Positions 54,194-63,999 of a stretch of 64,000 nucleotides of DNA are shown here, one piece after another. Made by a program: the position numbers and the translations under genes. The notes beneath the pieces are model-generated. The model was not told the origin of the DNA. It saw only the letters and a list, made by a program, of their open reading frames with translations, and ran no database searches. The first letter of the stretch is position 1. Each line of letters begins with the position of its first letter. Origin of the DNA: an uncultured Steroidobacter sp. (lineage in GTDB: Bacteria; Pseudomonadota; Gammaproteobacteria; Steroidobacterales; Steroidobacteraceae); the NCBI GenBank assembly GCA_937864115.1, contig CALMII010000059.1:52812-116811 (forward strand), given 5' to 3'.

Positions 54194-55342
54194 GTGAAAT
54201 TCCTGCCGCTGATCTGGGCCGGACTGTGGCGTCGGCCGGTGCGATCGGTGCTCACGGCGCTGTCGATCGTCGTGGCGTTCACGCTGCTCGGCCTGCTGGA
54301 AGGCGTGAATGCGGGTTTCGCCAGTGCAATCGCCAATGCACACCGCGATTTTCTCATCACCGATACGCGCGTTCGTGGCGGTGCGCAGATGCCGATTGCG
54401 GCAATGGCGCGTATCGCGGCCCTGCCCGGCGTGCGGCAAGTGGCGCAGCGCGCCTACTTCATGGGGGTGTATCGCGAGCCTGCCGCCAAGAACACGCTCG
54501 CCGCCATCGCGACGGTGCCGGATCTGTGGTTCCAGGTACGGCCCGGCTTCGTGGTGGCGCCCGACCATCTGGCTGCGATGCGCGAACATCGCAATGGCCT
54601 GCTCTCCACGCCGCCCATGCTCGAGTATTTCGGCTGGAAGATCGGCGATGTCATCACGGTGCGTTCGCAGACGCTCAAGATCGATGGCAGCGGCGACTGG
54701 CAATTCAGGATCGTCGGCACTTTCGATACGGAGAGCGAACCCACGACCACCGGGTTCGGGCTGATCAACTACGCCTATCTCGATGAGTATCGCGTCGCAG
54801 ACCGCGGCACGGCGGAACGCTTCTACGTGCGTATCTCGGATCCGAACCGTGCCGTGGCCACCGCGGCCGCCATCGACAGCATCTTTGCCAACTCATCGCA
54901 TGAAACGCGTACGCGCTCGGATCAGGCTCGCGCCGAGGCCCAGGCAAAGCAGATGGGCGACGTGCGGTTCTTCACCAACGCCATCATGGCCTCCGTGCTG
55001 TTCACGCTGGCGTTCCTGACCGGCAACACGCTGCGCCAGTCGTTCCAGGAGCGCACCGCCGAATTCGCCGTGCTGAAGGTGATGGGCTATTCCGGCGCGC
55101 ACGTGCTGACCCTCTCTTTCGCAGAAGCGCTGCTGCTGTATCTGCCGCCCGCGATGGCCGGTCTGCTCATCGCCCGTGCACTCGCTCCGTTCGTCGATCA
55201 GGAACTGGGCCGGATCGTCATCTCGCCCGCCGTCGCAGTCGCGGGAATTCTCTGTGCGGCGGCGCTCGCATTGCTGAGTGCTGCAATCCCTGCGTGGCAG
55301 TTGTCGCGCGCTCCGATCGCGGCGTCGGTGGGAAGGCGCTGA
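54194..55342 (+). CDS. ABC transporter permease, FtsX/MacB type (first)
   Basis: The 382-residue product has the N-terminal TM (RSVLTALSIVVAFTLLGLLE), a large extracytoplasmic MacB-PCD-like domain and three C-terminal TMs with the FTLAFLTGNTLRQSFQERTAEFAVLK coupling segment. The start is a GTG at 54194. Its partner permease begins 3 bp after its stop. No ATP-binding subunit is found next to the pair, so the ATPase must come from elsewhere or be lost. Substrate unknown. Confidence 0.86.
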   Translation: MKFLPLIWAGLWRRPVRSVLTALSIVVAFTLLGLLEGVNAGFASAIANAHRDFLITDTRVRGGAQMPIAAMARIAALPGVRQVAQRAYFMGVYREPAAKNTLAAIATVPDLWFQVRPGFVVAPDHLAAMREHRNGLLSTPPMLEYFGWKIGDVITVRSQTLKIDGSGDWQFRIVGTFDTESEPTTTGFGLINYAYLDEYRVADRGTAERFYVRISDPNRAVATAAAIDSIFANSSHETRTRSDQARAEAQAKQMGDVRFFTNAIMASVLFTLAFLTGNTLRQSFQERTAEFAVLKVMGYSGAHVLTLSFAEALLLYLPPAMAGLLIARALAPFVDQELGRIVISPAVAVAGILCAAALALLSAAIPAWQLSRAPIAASVGRR

Positions 55343-55345
55343 GCG

Positions 55346-56536
55346 ATGCGCATCGTTTCACAGATCATCGCCATCGCCGCCGTGAATCTGCGCAGCCTCG
55401 GCCAGCGCAAGGGCAATTCCCTGGTGATCGTCACGGGCATCGCCGGTGTCGTGGCCGTGCTGCTGTCGGTGCTCGCCATGTCGATGGGGTTTCGCCAGGC
55501 CATCGACAGCGACGCAAGCGACGATCGCGCGATCGTGCTCGCGCCGAGCGCAGATTCCGAATATCAGAGTTCGCTTGCCCGCAGCAGCCTGGCCACCGTT
55601 GGCAACGCGCGCAATGTCCGGCGCGACCCGCGGGGCCGCCCGCTCGTTTCCGGCGAGACCATCCTCGTCGTGCCGGTGATGCGCAAAAGCGATGGCTCCG
55701 ACGTGAACGTCACCCTGCGCGGCGTTGGCGAGCAGTATTTCGCCGTCCGGCCCGAGATGCGGATCGTCGCCGGACGAATGATCCGCACCGGCACGCAGGA
55801 ACTGCTCGTCGGCGCGGCGGCGCTTGCCCAGTTCGCGGGACTGGAGATCGGCAGCCAGGTGCGCCTGCAGGACGGCGACTGGACGGTCGTCGGCGTGTTC
55901 CGCGGCGATGGCGGCGCACGCGATTCGGAACTCGTCGCCGACGTACTGACCGTCATGTCGATCTACAAGCTCCAGACCTTCAACAGCATCACCGTCGCCC
56001 TGCCATCGGCCAGCGCTTTCCAGCGCTTCAAGGAGGAGATGGCCGCCGATCCCACGCTCGCCGTGGACGTCCACAGCGAGCCCGAATATCTCGCCTCTGC
56101 GTCGAAGTCCGTGCGCGGAATGCTGCGGCTGGTGGCCTATGTGGTCGGCTCGATCATGTCGCTGGGCGCCCTGTTCGGCGCACTCAACTCGATGCATTCG
56201 GCAGTCGCCGCGCGCAGTGTCGAGATCGCCACGCTGCGCGCCATCGGATTCGGTTCGGGCGCCCTCGTCGTGGCGATTCTGCTGGAGGCGCTGCTGCTGG
56301 CGCTGGTGGGCGCAGCGGCCGGTGTCGCCATCGCGTATCTCGCCTTCAACGGCGCGGTCATCAGCACGCTGGGCGGCGCTGTCTGGGACTCGCAGCTCGT
56401 CTATGCGCTGCGGATAACGCCAGCCTTGGTTGCGTTCGTCGTGGCGCTGGCCTGCGGACTCGGGTTGATCGGCGGGATCGTCCCGGCGCTGCGTGCGGCC
56501 AGAGAGAATGTTGCCGACGCGTTGCGGTCCGTCTGA
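55346..56536 (+). CDS. ABC transporter permease, FtsX/MacB type (second)
   Basis: The 396-residue product matches the first permease in architecture: an N-terminal TM (NSLVIVTGIAGVVAVLLSVL), an extracytoplasmic domain, and three C-terminal TMs around LRLVAYVVGSIMSLGALFGA with the ARSVEIATLRAIGFGSGALV coupling helix. Together they look like the two halves of a heterodimeric Lol/MacB-type permease. Start 3 bp after the first permease stop, hence coupled. Confidence 0.86.
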   Translation: MRIVSQIIAIAAVNLRSLGQRKGNSLVIVTGIAGVVAVLLSVLAMSMGFRQAIDSDASDDRAIVLAPSADSEYQSSLARSSLATVGNARNVRRDPRGRPLVSGETILVVPVMRKSDGSDVNVTLRGVGEQYFAVRPEMRIVAGRMIRTGTQELLVGAAALAQFAGLEIGSQVRLQDGDWTVVGVFRGDGGARDSELVADVLTVMSIYKLQTFNSITVALPSASAFQRFKEEMAADPTLAVDVHSEPEYLASASKSVRGMLRLVAYVVGSIMSLGALFGALNSMHSAVAARSVEIATLRAIGFGSGALVVAILLEALLLALVGAAAGVAIAYLAFNGAVISTLGGAVWDSQLVYALRITPALVAFVVALACGLGLIGGIVPALRAARENVADALRSV

Positions 56537-56601
56537 ATCACTGCCGCCTTTCCCATCTGCAGACGTGGCGATCGTGACTGCGGGGCAGCGCGCCAGCGCA
56601 T

Positions 56602-57963
56602 TCAGCGCTGGAACAGGCCCGCATATTGCGTGGGTGGACGCATGTACAGCCAATCGATCTGTCGCCAGCGATGGATCGCGAGCCTGCGGAGCAGAAGTAC
56701 GCAGCCAAGCTGGATGACAACGACGATGGCGAGGGCGCGCCATGAGCCCTGGGCCAGGGAAAACATCACGACCTGCGCCATCACCAGCGAAAGGACACTC
56801 ACGAAGTGGATGAGGTCAACCTGCCTGACTGTGAACGTACTGAGTGCGGCATAGGCGCCGCAGAGGCCGGCGCATGCCGCGATCATGAAGTGCGTGACGA
56901 CCTGTCGCGGTGAGGCTCCGGCGAGCGGCGATGCGTAGAGCGCTGCCACACCGGCCAGCATCAGCGCAGCGGTGCAGAAATTTCTCAGCGCCGCGCGCTC
57001 GATTGCGCGCTGCACGTCTTCGCGCGAGCCCGGTATGCGTAGCCATAGAAAACGCGAATTTCGCACGATAGTCATGGTGGCGCTCTGCATCCCCGCCGTC
57101 ACGCAGTACACCCAGAAGGCGCTCGTGACTGGAGGCAGATAAAGGGTGACCGTCCCCCAGAATCCGCGGATGCTGATCGCAAGCGGGTCCGTGAGCTGAG
57201 AGAGCAGGGCGACTACCACGATGACGATCACGACGATGTTCCAGAATTTGCGCCACCGGGTCGATAGCAGGGCTGAGCTGAGCAGCAGACCCAATGCGCG
57301 TTCACGCGTCACGTTCTCGTCGAGATCGATTGGGGACGATCGGTTGGCCGTTTGCCAGTAGCGTCGGCGCTGTCCGATGTGTCGCGTGCGGGTGTACCAC
57401 AGGACGAAGGCGGTCCAGGCCGCGAGCGAGGCGCCGAACCATGTCCAGGGTGGGATTGCATCGAGCACGATACGCATCGATGGCATGACTCGGGATGCGA
57501 TGAATCCCGCACTGGCCATCAGCCATAGCCACCACGCCCAGCGCTGGCCGGAGAGCGCCAGAAACATCAGGAGAAACGCGACTGTGGCGAATGTGAAGAC
57601 ATGGACGAGTGCCGGGAGCAGTGGAGTGCGACTCGATTCGGCGGCGACGAAGATCAGGGCAAACATCGCCAACTGCGCGATCATGAGCGCCGCGAGGGCG
57701 GCGAGCATCCAGATGTGGAAATGGGGGAGCAGTTGGTTTGAGCGCGATGCCGACAGGCCGTGAAAAATCGCGGGGCTCGCGAACAGCGTCACGATCCCGG
57801 CGGGTACGAACAGGGCGAGGAAAACGAAAGACCACGTCGGTTCTCCCACCTTGAGGTTGAGGACCGCAAGCATTCCGCACAGCACGATCCCGATACCGTT
57901 GAGCCATCGCTGCAATGGCATGGCAGTGAAGAACGTCCACCCGATCCGTAGAACCGCCTTCAT
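56602..57963 (-). CDS. ABC transporter-associated membrane protein
   Basis: A 453-residue integral membrane protein with about ten predicted TM segments (for example NGIGIVLCGMLAVLNL, IWMLAALAALMIAQLAMFAL, VIVIVVVALLSQL, VVTHFMIAACAGLCGA). No characterised family motif was recognised. It overlaps the upstream ATP-binding gene by 4 bp, so it is most likely the permease of that ABC transporter. It is the last gene of a GntR-ATPase-permease operon. Confidence 0.7.
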   Translation of the reverse strand: MKAVLRIGWTFFTAMPLQRWLNGIGIVLCGMLAVLNLKVGEPTWSFVFLALFVPAGIVTLFASPAIFHGLSASRSNQLLPHFHIWMLAALAALMIAQLAMFALIFVAAESSRTPLLPALVHVFTFATVAFLLMFLALSGQRWAWWLWLMASAGFIASRVMPSMRIVLDAIPPWTWFGASLAAWTAFVLWYTRTRHIGQRRRYWQTANRSSPIDLDENVTRERALGLLLSSALLSTRWRKFWNIVVIVIVVVALLSQLTDPLAISIRGFWGTVTLYLPPVTSAFWVYCVTAGMQSATMTIVRNSRFLWLRIPGSREDVQRAIERAALRNFCTAALMLAGVAALYASPLAGASPRQVVTHFMIAACAGLCGAYAALSTFTVRQVDLIHFVSVLSLVMAQVVMFSLAQGSWRALAIVVVIQLGCVLLLRRLAIHRWRQIDWLYMRPPTQYAGLFQR

Positions 57964-58838
57964 CGGTGCAGCTCCAGAAAGATGTCTTCGAGCCCGAGCC
58001 CCTCGACGTCGATGCGCGCGTCGAACTGCGACGCCAGCGTGTCAGCCAGCGCGGGCTGCCATTGCGTGACGGTGACCATCGCCGTATTGCCGTCGATGCG
58101 CGTGGCGAGCGCATTCGGCGCCGCGAGGTTGGCCGGCAGCGGCGCGCGCGAGCGGATGTGCAGGCGGACGACGGATTCCTTGAGCGCATCCAGTTCGCCC
58201 TGCCAGTGCAGGCGGCCGTCCTTGACGATCCACACCTTGTTCGCCGCCCGCTCCAGATCGGAGACGATGTGCGATGAGAACAGCACGGCGCGGCGCTCGT
58301 TCTCGCCGATGGCGAACAACTGTTGCAGGAACTGCCGGCGCGCGATGGGGTCGAGACTGGCGACCGGCTCGTCGAGCACCAGCAGGTCGGGATGGTGGCC
58401 GAGCGCGGCAAGCACGCCGAGTTTCTGGCGCTCGCCGACGGACAACGAATCGATGCGGCGCGTGAGGGGCACCGTCCATTCCGCGGTCAATCGCTCGATG
58501 AGCGCGTGATCCCAGTGAGCATGAAAGGCGGCGACGATGGCAAGCTGCTGCCTGCCGTTCAGCATTCCGAACAGCTCATCCTGCTGCGGCAGAAAGCCGA
58601 TGCGTGCCTTGGCGGCGGCGGACAGGTGCAGCGCGTCCTCGCCGAACACCGCGACCGAGCCGCGGTCCGGCCGGCTGAACCCAAGCAGCGTTTCCAGCAG
58701 TGTCGTCTTGCCCGCGCCGTTCTTGCCGAGTACGCCGATGATGTCGCCGGGCAGCACGTCCGCGGAAATCGAATCGAGCACGGCTTTCGAGTCGCGCCAT
58801 GTGGTCAGGTCGCGAACGGAAACGGTTGGATCAGCCAT
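57960..58838 (-). CDS. ABC transporter ATP-binding protein (YtrB-like)
   Basis: The 292-residue product has Walker A GVLGKNGAGKTTLLETL, Q-loop FLPQQDELFG, signature SLSVGERQKLGVLAAL (SVGE in place of SGGE/Q), Walker B LLVLDEPVASLD and switch SSHIVSDLER. The C-terminal ~80 residues form an extension. It starts within the end of the GntR gene (8-bp overlap), so it is governed by that regulator in the way YtrA controls YtrB-type transporters. Confidence 0.91.
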   Translation of the reverse strand: MADPTVSVRDLTTWRDSKAVLDSISADVLPGDIIGVLGKNGAGKTTLLETLLGFSRPDRGSVAVFGEDALHLSAAAKARIGFLPQQDELFGMLNGRQQLAIVAAFHAHWDHALIERLTAEWTVPLTRRIDSLSVGERQKLGVLAALGHHPDLLVLDEPVASLDPIARRQFLQQLFAIGENERRAVLFSSHIVSDLERAANKVWIVKDGRLHWQGELDALKESVVRLHIRSRAPLPANLAAPNALATRIDGNTAMVTVTQWQPALADTLASQFDARIDVEGLGLEDIFLELHR

Positions 58839-59211
58839 TTTCCTTCTCCCACTGGTCGCCGACGAGCGTCAGCAGTTCCTTCTTCCCGATCTCGAGCTGG
58901 CGCGCCGCCAGCGCGAGTTCCGCGGCAGCCGCCTCGAGTTGCTGCAAGCGTTGTGCGAGCGGCGCCTGATTGCGGCGTCGTGTCGCGACCCGCATCGGCT
59001 TGCCGCGCTGGCGTTCGAGCAGCCCTTCGGTTTCGAGCAGGGTGTACGCCTTGGAGATCGTCATCGGGTTCACGGCATGCAGCTCCGCCAGTTCGCGCAC
59101 GGACGGCAGCTCCGTGCCGGGCGTCAACTGGCCGCCCGAGATGAGGCGCGTGACCTGGTCGACGAGCTGCCGGTAGATCGGCGTGCCTGATTGCGGATTG
59201 AGTACGAACAC
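58831..59211 (-). CDS. GntR-family regulator, YtrA subfamily
   Basis: The 126-residue product is short, with the GntR winged helix (PIYRQLVDQVTRLISGGQL, LPSVRELAELHAVNPMTISK, TLLETEGLLERQRGKPMRV) and only a short helical tail instead of an effector domain, which is the YtrA subfamily layout. It leads the ABC operon. A perfect palindrome lies in its promoter, 24 bases upstream of the start. It represses YtrA-type transporter operons in relatives; ligand unknown. Confidence 0.92.
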   Translation of the reverse strand: MFVLNPQSGTPIYRQLVDQVTRLISGGQLTPGTELPSVRELAELHAVNPMTISKAYTLLETEGLLERQRGKPMRVATRRRNQAPLAQRLQQLEAAAAELALAARQLEIGKKELLTLVGDQWEKENG

Positions 59212-59227
59212 CGGCGGTGCTTGTTCA

Positions 59228-59252
59228 TGTATAATAGTGTATCGTTACACTA
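59228..59252 (-). promoter_or_regulatory. putative GntR/YtrA operator and promoter
   Basis: Perfect palindrome tagtgta-tcgt-tacacta at 59235-59252, and a further overlapping tattatacat on the minus strand that fits a -10 box (59228-59237). Operator overlapping promoter before the GntR gene suggests autorepression. Confidence 0.65.
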
Positions 59253-59295
59253 ATACACATGGGAGAGAGGCGTCAAGCAGTCTTCGTGACTTTCG

Positions 59296-60129
59296 TCACT
59301 TCTGACTCTTCACCGCCTCCAGCACGGGCTTCGTCTCCGGCTTCACGCCGCGCCACAGATAGAAAGATTCGGCTGCCTGCTCCACCAGCATGCCCCAGCC
59401 GGTTTCGGCGCGGCCGGCGCCGGCATTCTTTGCCCAGCGCGTGAATGCCGTGTCGCCCTTGCCGTAGGCCATGTCGTAGCACAGCGTCGTGGGGCCGATG
59501 ACTGCCGGAGGAATGGGCGGAATCGTGTCCTGCAGGCTGGCGGAGGTGGCGTTGAGGATCAGGTCGAACGTGCCGGTCGTACTGATGGCGTCGAAGCCGC
59601 AGCCCTTCACTTCACCCAGCAGCCGGAATTCATGCGCGAGCTGGGTGGCGCGATCGCCGTTGCGATTGGCGATCTCAATATATTCGGGCGCCGCGCCGAG
59701 CAGCGGCCCGAGCACGCCGCGCGCGGCGCCGCCGGCACCGAGCAGCAGGATGCGTGCGTTCTCCACGTTGAGCGACAGGTTGTGCGTGAGATCGGTGAGC
59801 AAGCCCGCGCCGTCGGTGTTGTCGCCGAGCAGGCCTTCTTCCTGCATGGCGAGCGTATTCACGGCGCCGGCGATTTCCGCGCGCGGCGTGCGGAAGCGGG
59901 CCAGCAGTGCCACGGCCTGCTTGTGCGGCACCGTGACGTTCAGTCCCTTGCCGCCGGATTCGAAGAACTCATTCACGTCGCGTTCGAGATTCTCCGGCGC
60001 GACTTCGAGGCGCGAATACGTGAGCGACTGGTTCGTCTGTTTCGCGAACAGGCCGTGGATGAACGGTGACCAGCTGTGTCTGATCGGAAAACCGATGACG
60101 GCGTAGCGGTCGGGCGTGGGGGAACTCAT
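59296..60129 (-). CDS. aroE: shikimate dehydrogenase
   Basis: NADPH-dependent reduction of 3-dehydroshikimate in aromatic amino acid synthesis. The 277-residue product has the substrate site SWSPFIHG, catalytic Lys in NVTVPHKQAV, Asp in NTDGAGLLTDL, and the nucleotide-binding LLLGAGGAARGVL, then ANRNGDRATQL. It lies between the GntR operon and hemB on the same strand. Confidence 0.95.
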   Translation of the reverse strand: MSSPTPDRYAVIGFPIRHSWSPFIHGLFAKQTNQSLTYSRLEVAPENLERDVNEFFESGGKGLNVTVPHKQAVALLARFRTPRAEIAGAVNTLAMQEEGLLGDNTDGAGLLTDLTHNLSLNVENARILLLGAGGAARGVLGPLLGAAPEYIEIANRNGDRATQLAHEFRLLGEVKGCGFDAISTTGTFDLILNATSASLQDTIPPIPPAVIGPTTLCYDMAYGKGDTAFTRWAKNAGAGRAETGWGMLVEQAAESFYLWRGVKPETKPVLEAVKSQK

Positions 60130-60233
60130 GGGCGCCTGTATGCCAGAGAATGCTGCGAAGGTCCGTGAAGCAGGTCATTTGCGCGTGTGCGGGAATGATT
60201 GTGTCGCGCGAACGTTGCATGTTCCCCGCAACG

Positions 60234-60318
60234 CCCCCTCCCCAACCCTCTCCCCTCGCTGGGGGATTCCGGCGCGCATTCGCTCGCCTCCTCCCCGCTT
60301 CGCGGAGGAGGGGGTCGG
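60234..60318. repeat. family D repeat between aroE and hemB
   Basis: Copy containing the cccctcgctgggggattccg and cctcctccccgcttcgcgga modules but without the second long inverted module. It ends 4 bp before the hemB stop codon, so here it is intergenic and probably within the hemB-aroE transcript. Confidence 0.85.
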
Positions 60319-60321
60319 ACG

Positions 60322-61335
<1,014 letters not shown>

Positions 61336-61429
61336 GGCGGGCTCGGGTCTCTGGGGCTTGAGGTGCGAAGCGCAGGGCGCACAAGATTGCGAGGCCGAAG
61401 CCTACAACCTCCGGACCGGTGCCTCAAAC

Positions 61430-62026
61430 ATGCCAGTCAAGAATCCGACCCGCTGCCAGTGGGTCGCCAACGGCAACGATCTCTACGTCCGCTATCACGA
61501 CACCGAGTGGGGCGTGCCGGCCTGGGACGATGCGACCCAGTTCGAATTCCTGATCCTGGAAGGCGCGCAGGCGGGACTGTCGTGGTCGACCATCCTCAAC
61601 AAGCGCGAAGGCTATCGTGCGGCGTTCGCCGGCTTCGATCCGGAAAAGATCGCGCGCTTCGGCAAGCGCGATGTCACGCGACTGATGAACGATGCCGGCA
61701 TCGTGCGCAATCGTCTGAAGATCGAATCCGCCATCGGCAACGCCAGGGCGTTTCTGGAATTCAGCGAGAAGGTCGGTTCATTCTCGAAGCATCTGTGGAG
61801 CTTCGTCGGCGGCAAGCCCATCCAGAACGACATCGCATTGCACGGCAAGGTGCCGGCCACCAGCCCCGAGTCGGATGCGCTGAGCAAGGATCTCAAGAAG
61901 CGCGGCTTCCGCTTCGTCGGCAGCACGATCATCTACGCGCACATGCAGGCGACGGGCATGGTGAACGATCACCTGACGAGCTGCTTCCGCCACAAGGAGT
62001 GCAGGACGCTGGCGCAGAAGAAGTGA
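61430..62026 (+). CDS. tag: DNA-3-methyladenine glycosylase I
   Basis: Removes 3-methyladenine from DNA. From the ATG at 61430 it has 198 residues, beginning PVKNPTRCQWVANGND, with YHDTEWGVPAWDD, the active region LEGAQAGLSWSTILNKREGY, and a zinc-binding end (HLTSCFRHKEC) with Cys and His residues. An open frame extends upstream of the ATG but shows no family similarity. It is divergent from hemB. Confidence 0.94.
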   Translation: MPVKNPTRCQWVANGNDLYVRYHDTEWGVPAWDDATQFEFLILEGAQAGLSWSTILNKREGYRAAFAGFDPEKIARFGKRDVTRLMNDAGIVRNRLKIESAIGNARAFLEFSEKVGSFSKHLWSFVGGKPIQNDIALHGKVPATSPESDALSKDLKKRGFRFVGSTIIYAHMQATGMVNDHLTSCFRHKECRTLAQKK

Positions 62027-62050
62027 CTGCGAGCGCCAGCGTCGCCGCCC

Positions 62051-63247
62051 TCAGAGTTTGTTGTGGACCGTGATCTGGAATTCCTCGTCGAACTGATGGA
62101 TCTCGGTGCCGGTGCTGTTCCGCTTGCGCCACTCGAAACCGCCGCCAGTGGGTTTGAGCGTGATGGCCCACGTCGCTGCGCGACCGGGAACGGCCTGTAT
62201 CTCGTAGAAGGGCAGCCGGGTGTCGCGTACCGCGACGTAGTCGCTGTCGGTGCTCGTCGTGGACGAGGAATGCAGCGTGCCTCCCGCGGTCTCGATGTCC
62301 CTGGTAGTGACGTTGTCGCAATGGATCCTGCCCGGACCCCAGTCCATCAGCCACAGGACGATCGGCCGCCTGCCACCGTCGTTGCGAACATTCGGGCATC
62401 GCCCTGCAGGATGCCTTCGCCTTGCTGCTGCAGGCTGGCACTGAGATCGGTTCGGAAGAAGTAGGGTGTGCCCGGCGTGGAGGACGAGCTGTGCATCTCT
62501 TCGCCGTGCTGGTGCTTGAACTCGATCCGCAGGCGGAAACAGGAGTTCAGCGCCTCCTGCAGTTCGTTGGCGCGGCTTTCCAGGCCTTCGAGCAACAACA
62601 GGCGGATGACACGCAGGGCTTTCTGCACGTTGCCGAAACCGCCGCCGGAATTCACGCAGGAAACCTGCACGTCGTCGGCTGCGAGCGTCAGCAGGTCGAT
62701 TATCGTCGTCCGCTACGCGCTCGGCGAGTGCCTGCGCCGTGGCGTCCGCCGCGTCGCCCATCAACATCTCCGCGCGCTGCCATCCGCGCAGCGCGGCGAT
62801 GGCGGTCTCCATCTGCTCGTGGTTCGCGTACGCCGCAGCAACGACGGGAGCGACCCGATCGTTGTAGTACGCCAGCAGCGCGGCATTGAGCTCTGCGTTG
62901 GGATCGGGATCGTCGGCCGCCTGCATGCGCACGGCCGAGCCTTTCAGCAGGCGCGCGAGCGGGACGCTGCTGGCTGCGGAGGTCAGCGCGGCGAGTCGCG
63001 CCAGTCGCGCCGGCTCGGCACGCGCCGCTTCGAACTGCGCATCGATGGACTGCGGCCAGCGACCGGCCAGTGCCTGGCGCTGGACATCGGAGGCATTGGC
63101 CAGACCGACGATGCCGAGATGATCGAGCCGGTCGCACGTGAGTCTCCAGTATTCCTGCGAACTCCGTCGCCCGCGCGAGAACCGCAAGTCGGCGGGAACG
63201 GTGCCGGGCGTCGATTCGACTTCCTTGCGTATGTCGATCGCGGGCAT
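62051..63247 (-). pseudogene. unknown protein with two compensating frameshifts
   Basis: An open frame of about 398 codons. Its N-terminal (AIDIRKEVESTPGTVPADLR onward to about residue 178) and C-terminal parts (from about GRRPIVLWLMDWG) read like protein. The middle (62365-62705) reads as Arg/Pro-rich nonsense in this frame and as sensible protein in the neighbouring frame (IIDLLTLAADDVQVSCVNSG, QEALNSCFRLRIEFKHQHG). Frame changes lie near 62701-62712 and 62362-62385 and cancel each other, so a ~400-residue protein is implied. No known domain was recognised. Third gene of the sigma-factor operon. Confidence 0.6.
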
Positions 63248-63353
63248 TCGTTCGAACGCAGACGCCCATTTGCGCTGCGCAAGGAACGCTGCGTTCGTCT
63301 CATAAGAAGAATGCGGCCTCGTTTGCGATCCGGCTGTCCCCGAAGGGGCATCG

Positions 63354-63659
63354 TCATTCGCGCGTCCGCATGAGCGGCAGCAGCAGGATTGCGCTCAGGA
63401 CTGCGACGCCGCACGCGACGAACGGCTGCGGCATGGGCGGCGATGACCACACGGCAGCGACGGCCTTCCAGCTCGCCGCCAGGCCGAAGCCGAAGGCGAC
63501 GGCGAGACAGAGTGCAATGCACGTGATGATCGCGAGCCTGACGATGCGTGCTCGTTCCTCCGCTGCCACGGCCCGCGCGACGCCGCGAACGAAGTCCTCA
63601 TCCGGCGATGGCGGTTCGTCCGCCATCCCCTGCGTCAGCAGCCGTTCGAATTCATTCAT
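63354..63659 (-). CDS. small two-TM membrane protein (possible anti-sigma partner)
   Basis: A 101-residue product: an acidic helical start (NEFERLLTQGMADEPPSPDED), then AIITCIALCLAVAFGFGLA and FVACGVAVLSAILLLPLM as two TM segments. No ZAS/zinc anti-sigma motif (HxxxCxxC) is visible. Its start overlaps the sigma-factor stop by 8 bp, so it is probably the regulatory partner of that ECF sigma factor, a role given by position only. Confidence 0.6.
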   Translation of the reverse strand: MNEFERLLTQGMADEPPSPDEDFVRGVARAVAAEERARIVRLAIITCIALCLAVAFGFGLAASWKAVAAVWSSPPMPQPFVACGVAVLSAILLLPLMRTRE

Positions 63660-63999
63660 GGGCGTCTCCGGCTGCGCGGCGCATCTTCGCCGTGCCGCGC
63701 AGGATGTGGGATTTCACGGTGCCGAGCGGGATGCCGGTCGCCTGCTCGATTTCTCCGTGACTCAGGCCTTCGCCGAGATTCAGAACGACGCACAGGCGTT
63801 CGGGATCGGAAAGCTGCGCGAGCGCCCGGTCGAGGTCGAATTGCGCTTGTGCCGTGCGGCTCGGCGACGGCTCATCGGACGCGAGCGTATCGAGCGTCGC
63901 AGGCGCATCGAAGTCGCCACGTCTCAAGCGCCGGGCATCGATGAACCGATGCACCGCCAGCCGTCGCAGCCAGCCGGCGAATGCGGCCGGCTCGCGCAG
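63652..63999 (-). CDS. ECF-type RNA polymerase sigma factor (5' end outside window)
   Basis: Only the C-terminal part is visible: the end of region 2 (AFAGWLRRLAVHRFIDARR), a linker, and region 4 (ALAQLSDPERLCVVLNLGEG followed by LSHGEIEQATGIPLGTVKSH and ILRGTAKMRRA). The region-4 helix-turn-helix is complete. The frame is open past the window edge. It leads an operon with a small membrane protein and the frameshifted unknown gene. Confidence 0.85.
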   Translation of the reverse strand: MREPAAFAGWLRRLAVHRFIDARRLRRGDFDAPATLDTLASDEPSPSRTAQAQFDLDRALAQLSDPERLCVVLNLGEGLSHGEIEQATGIPLGTVKSHILRGTAKMRRAAGDAHE

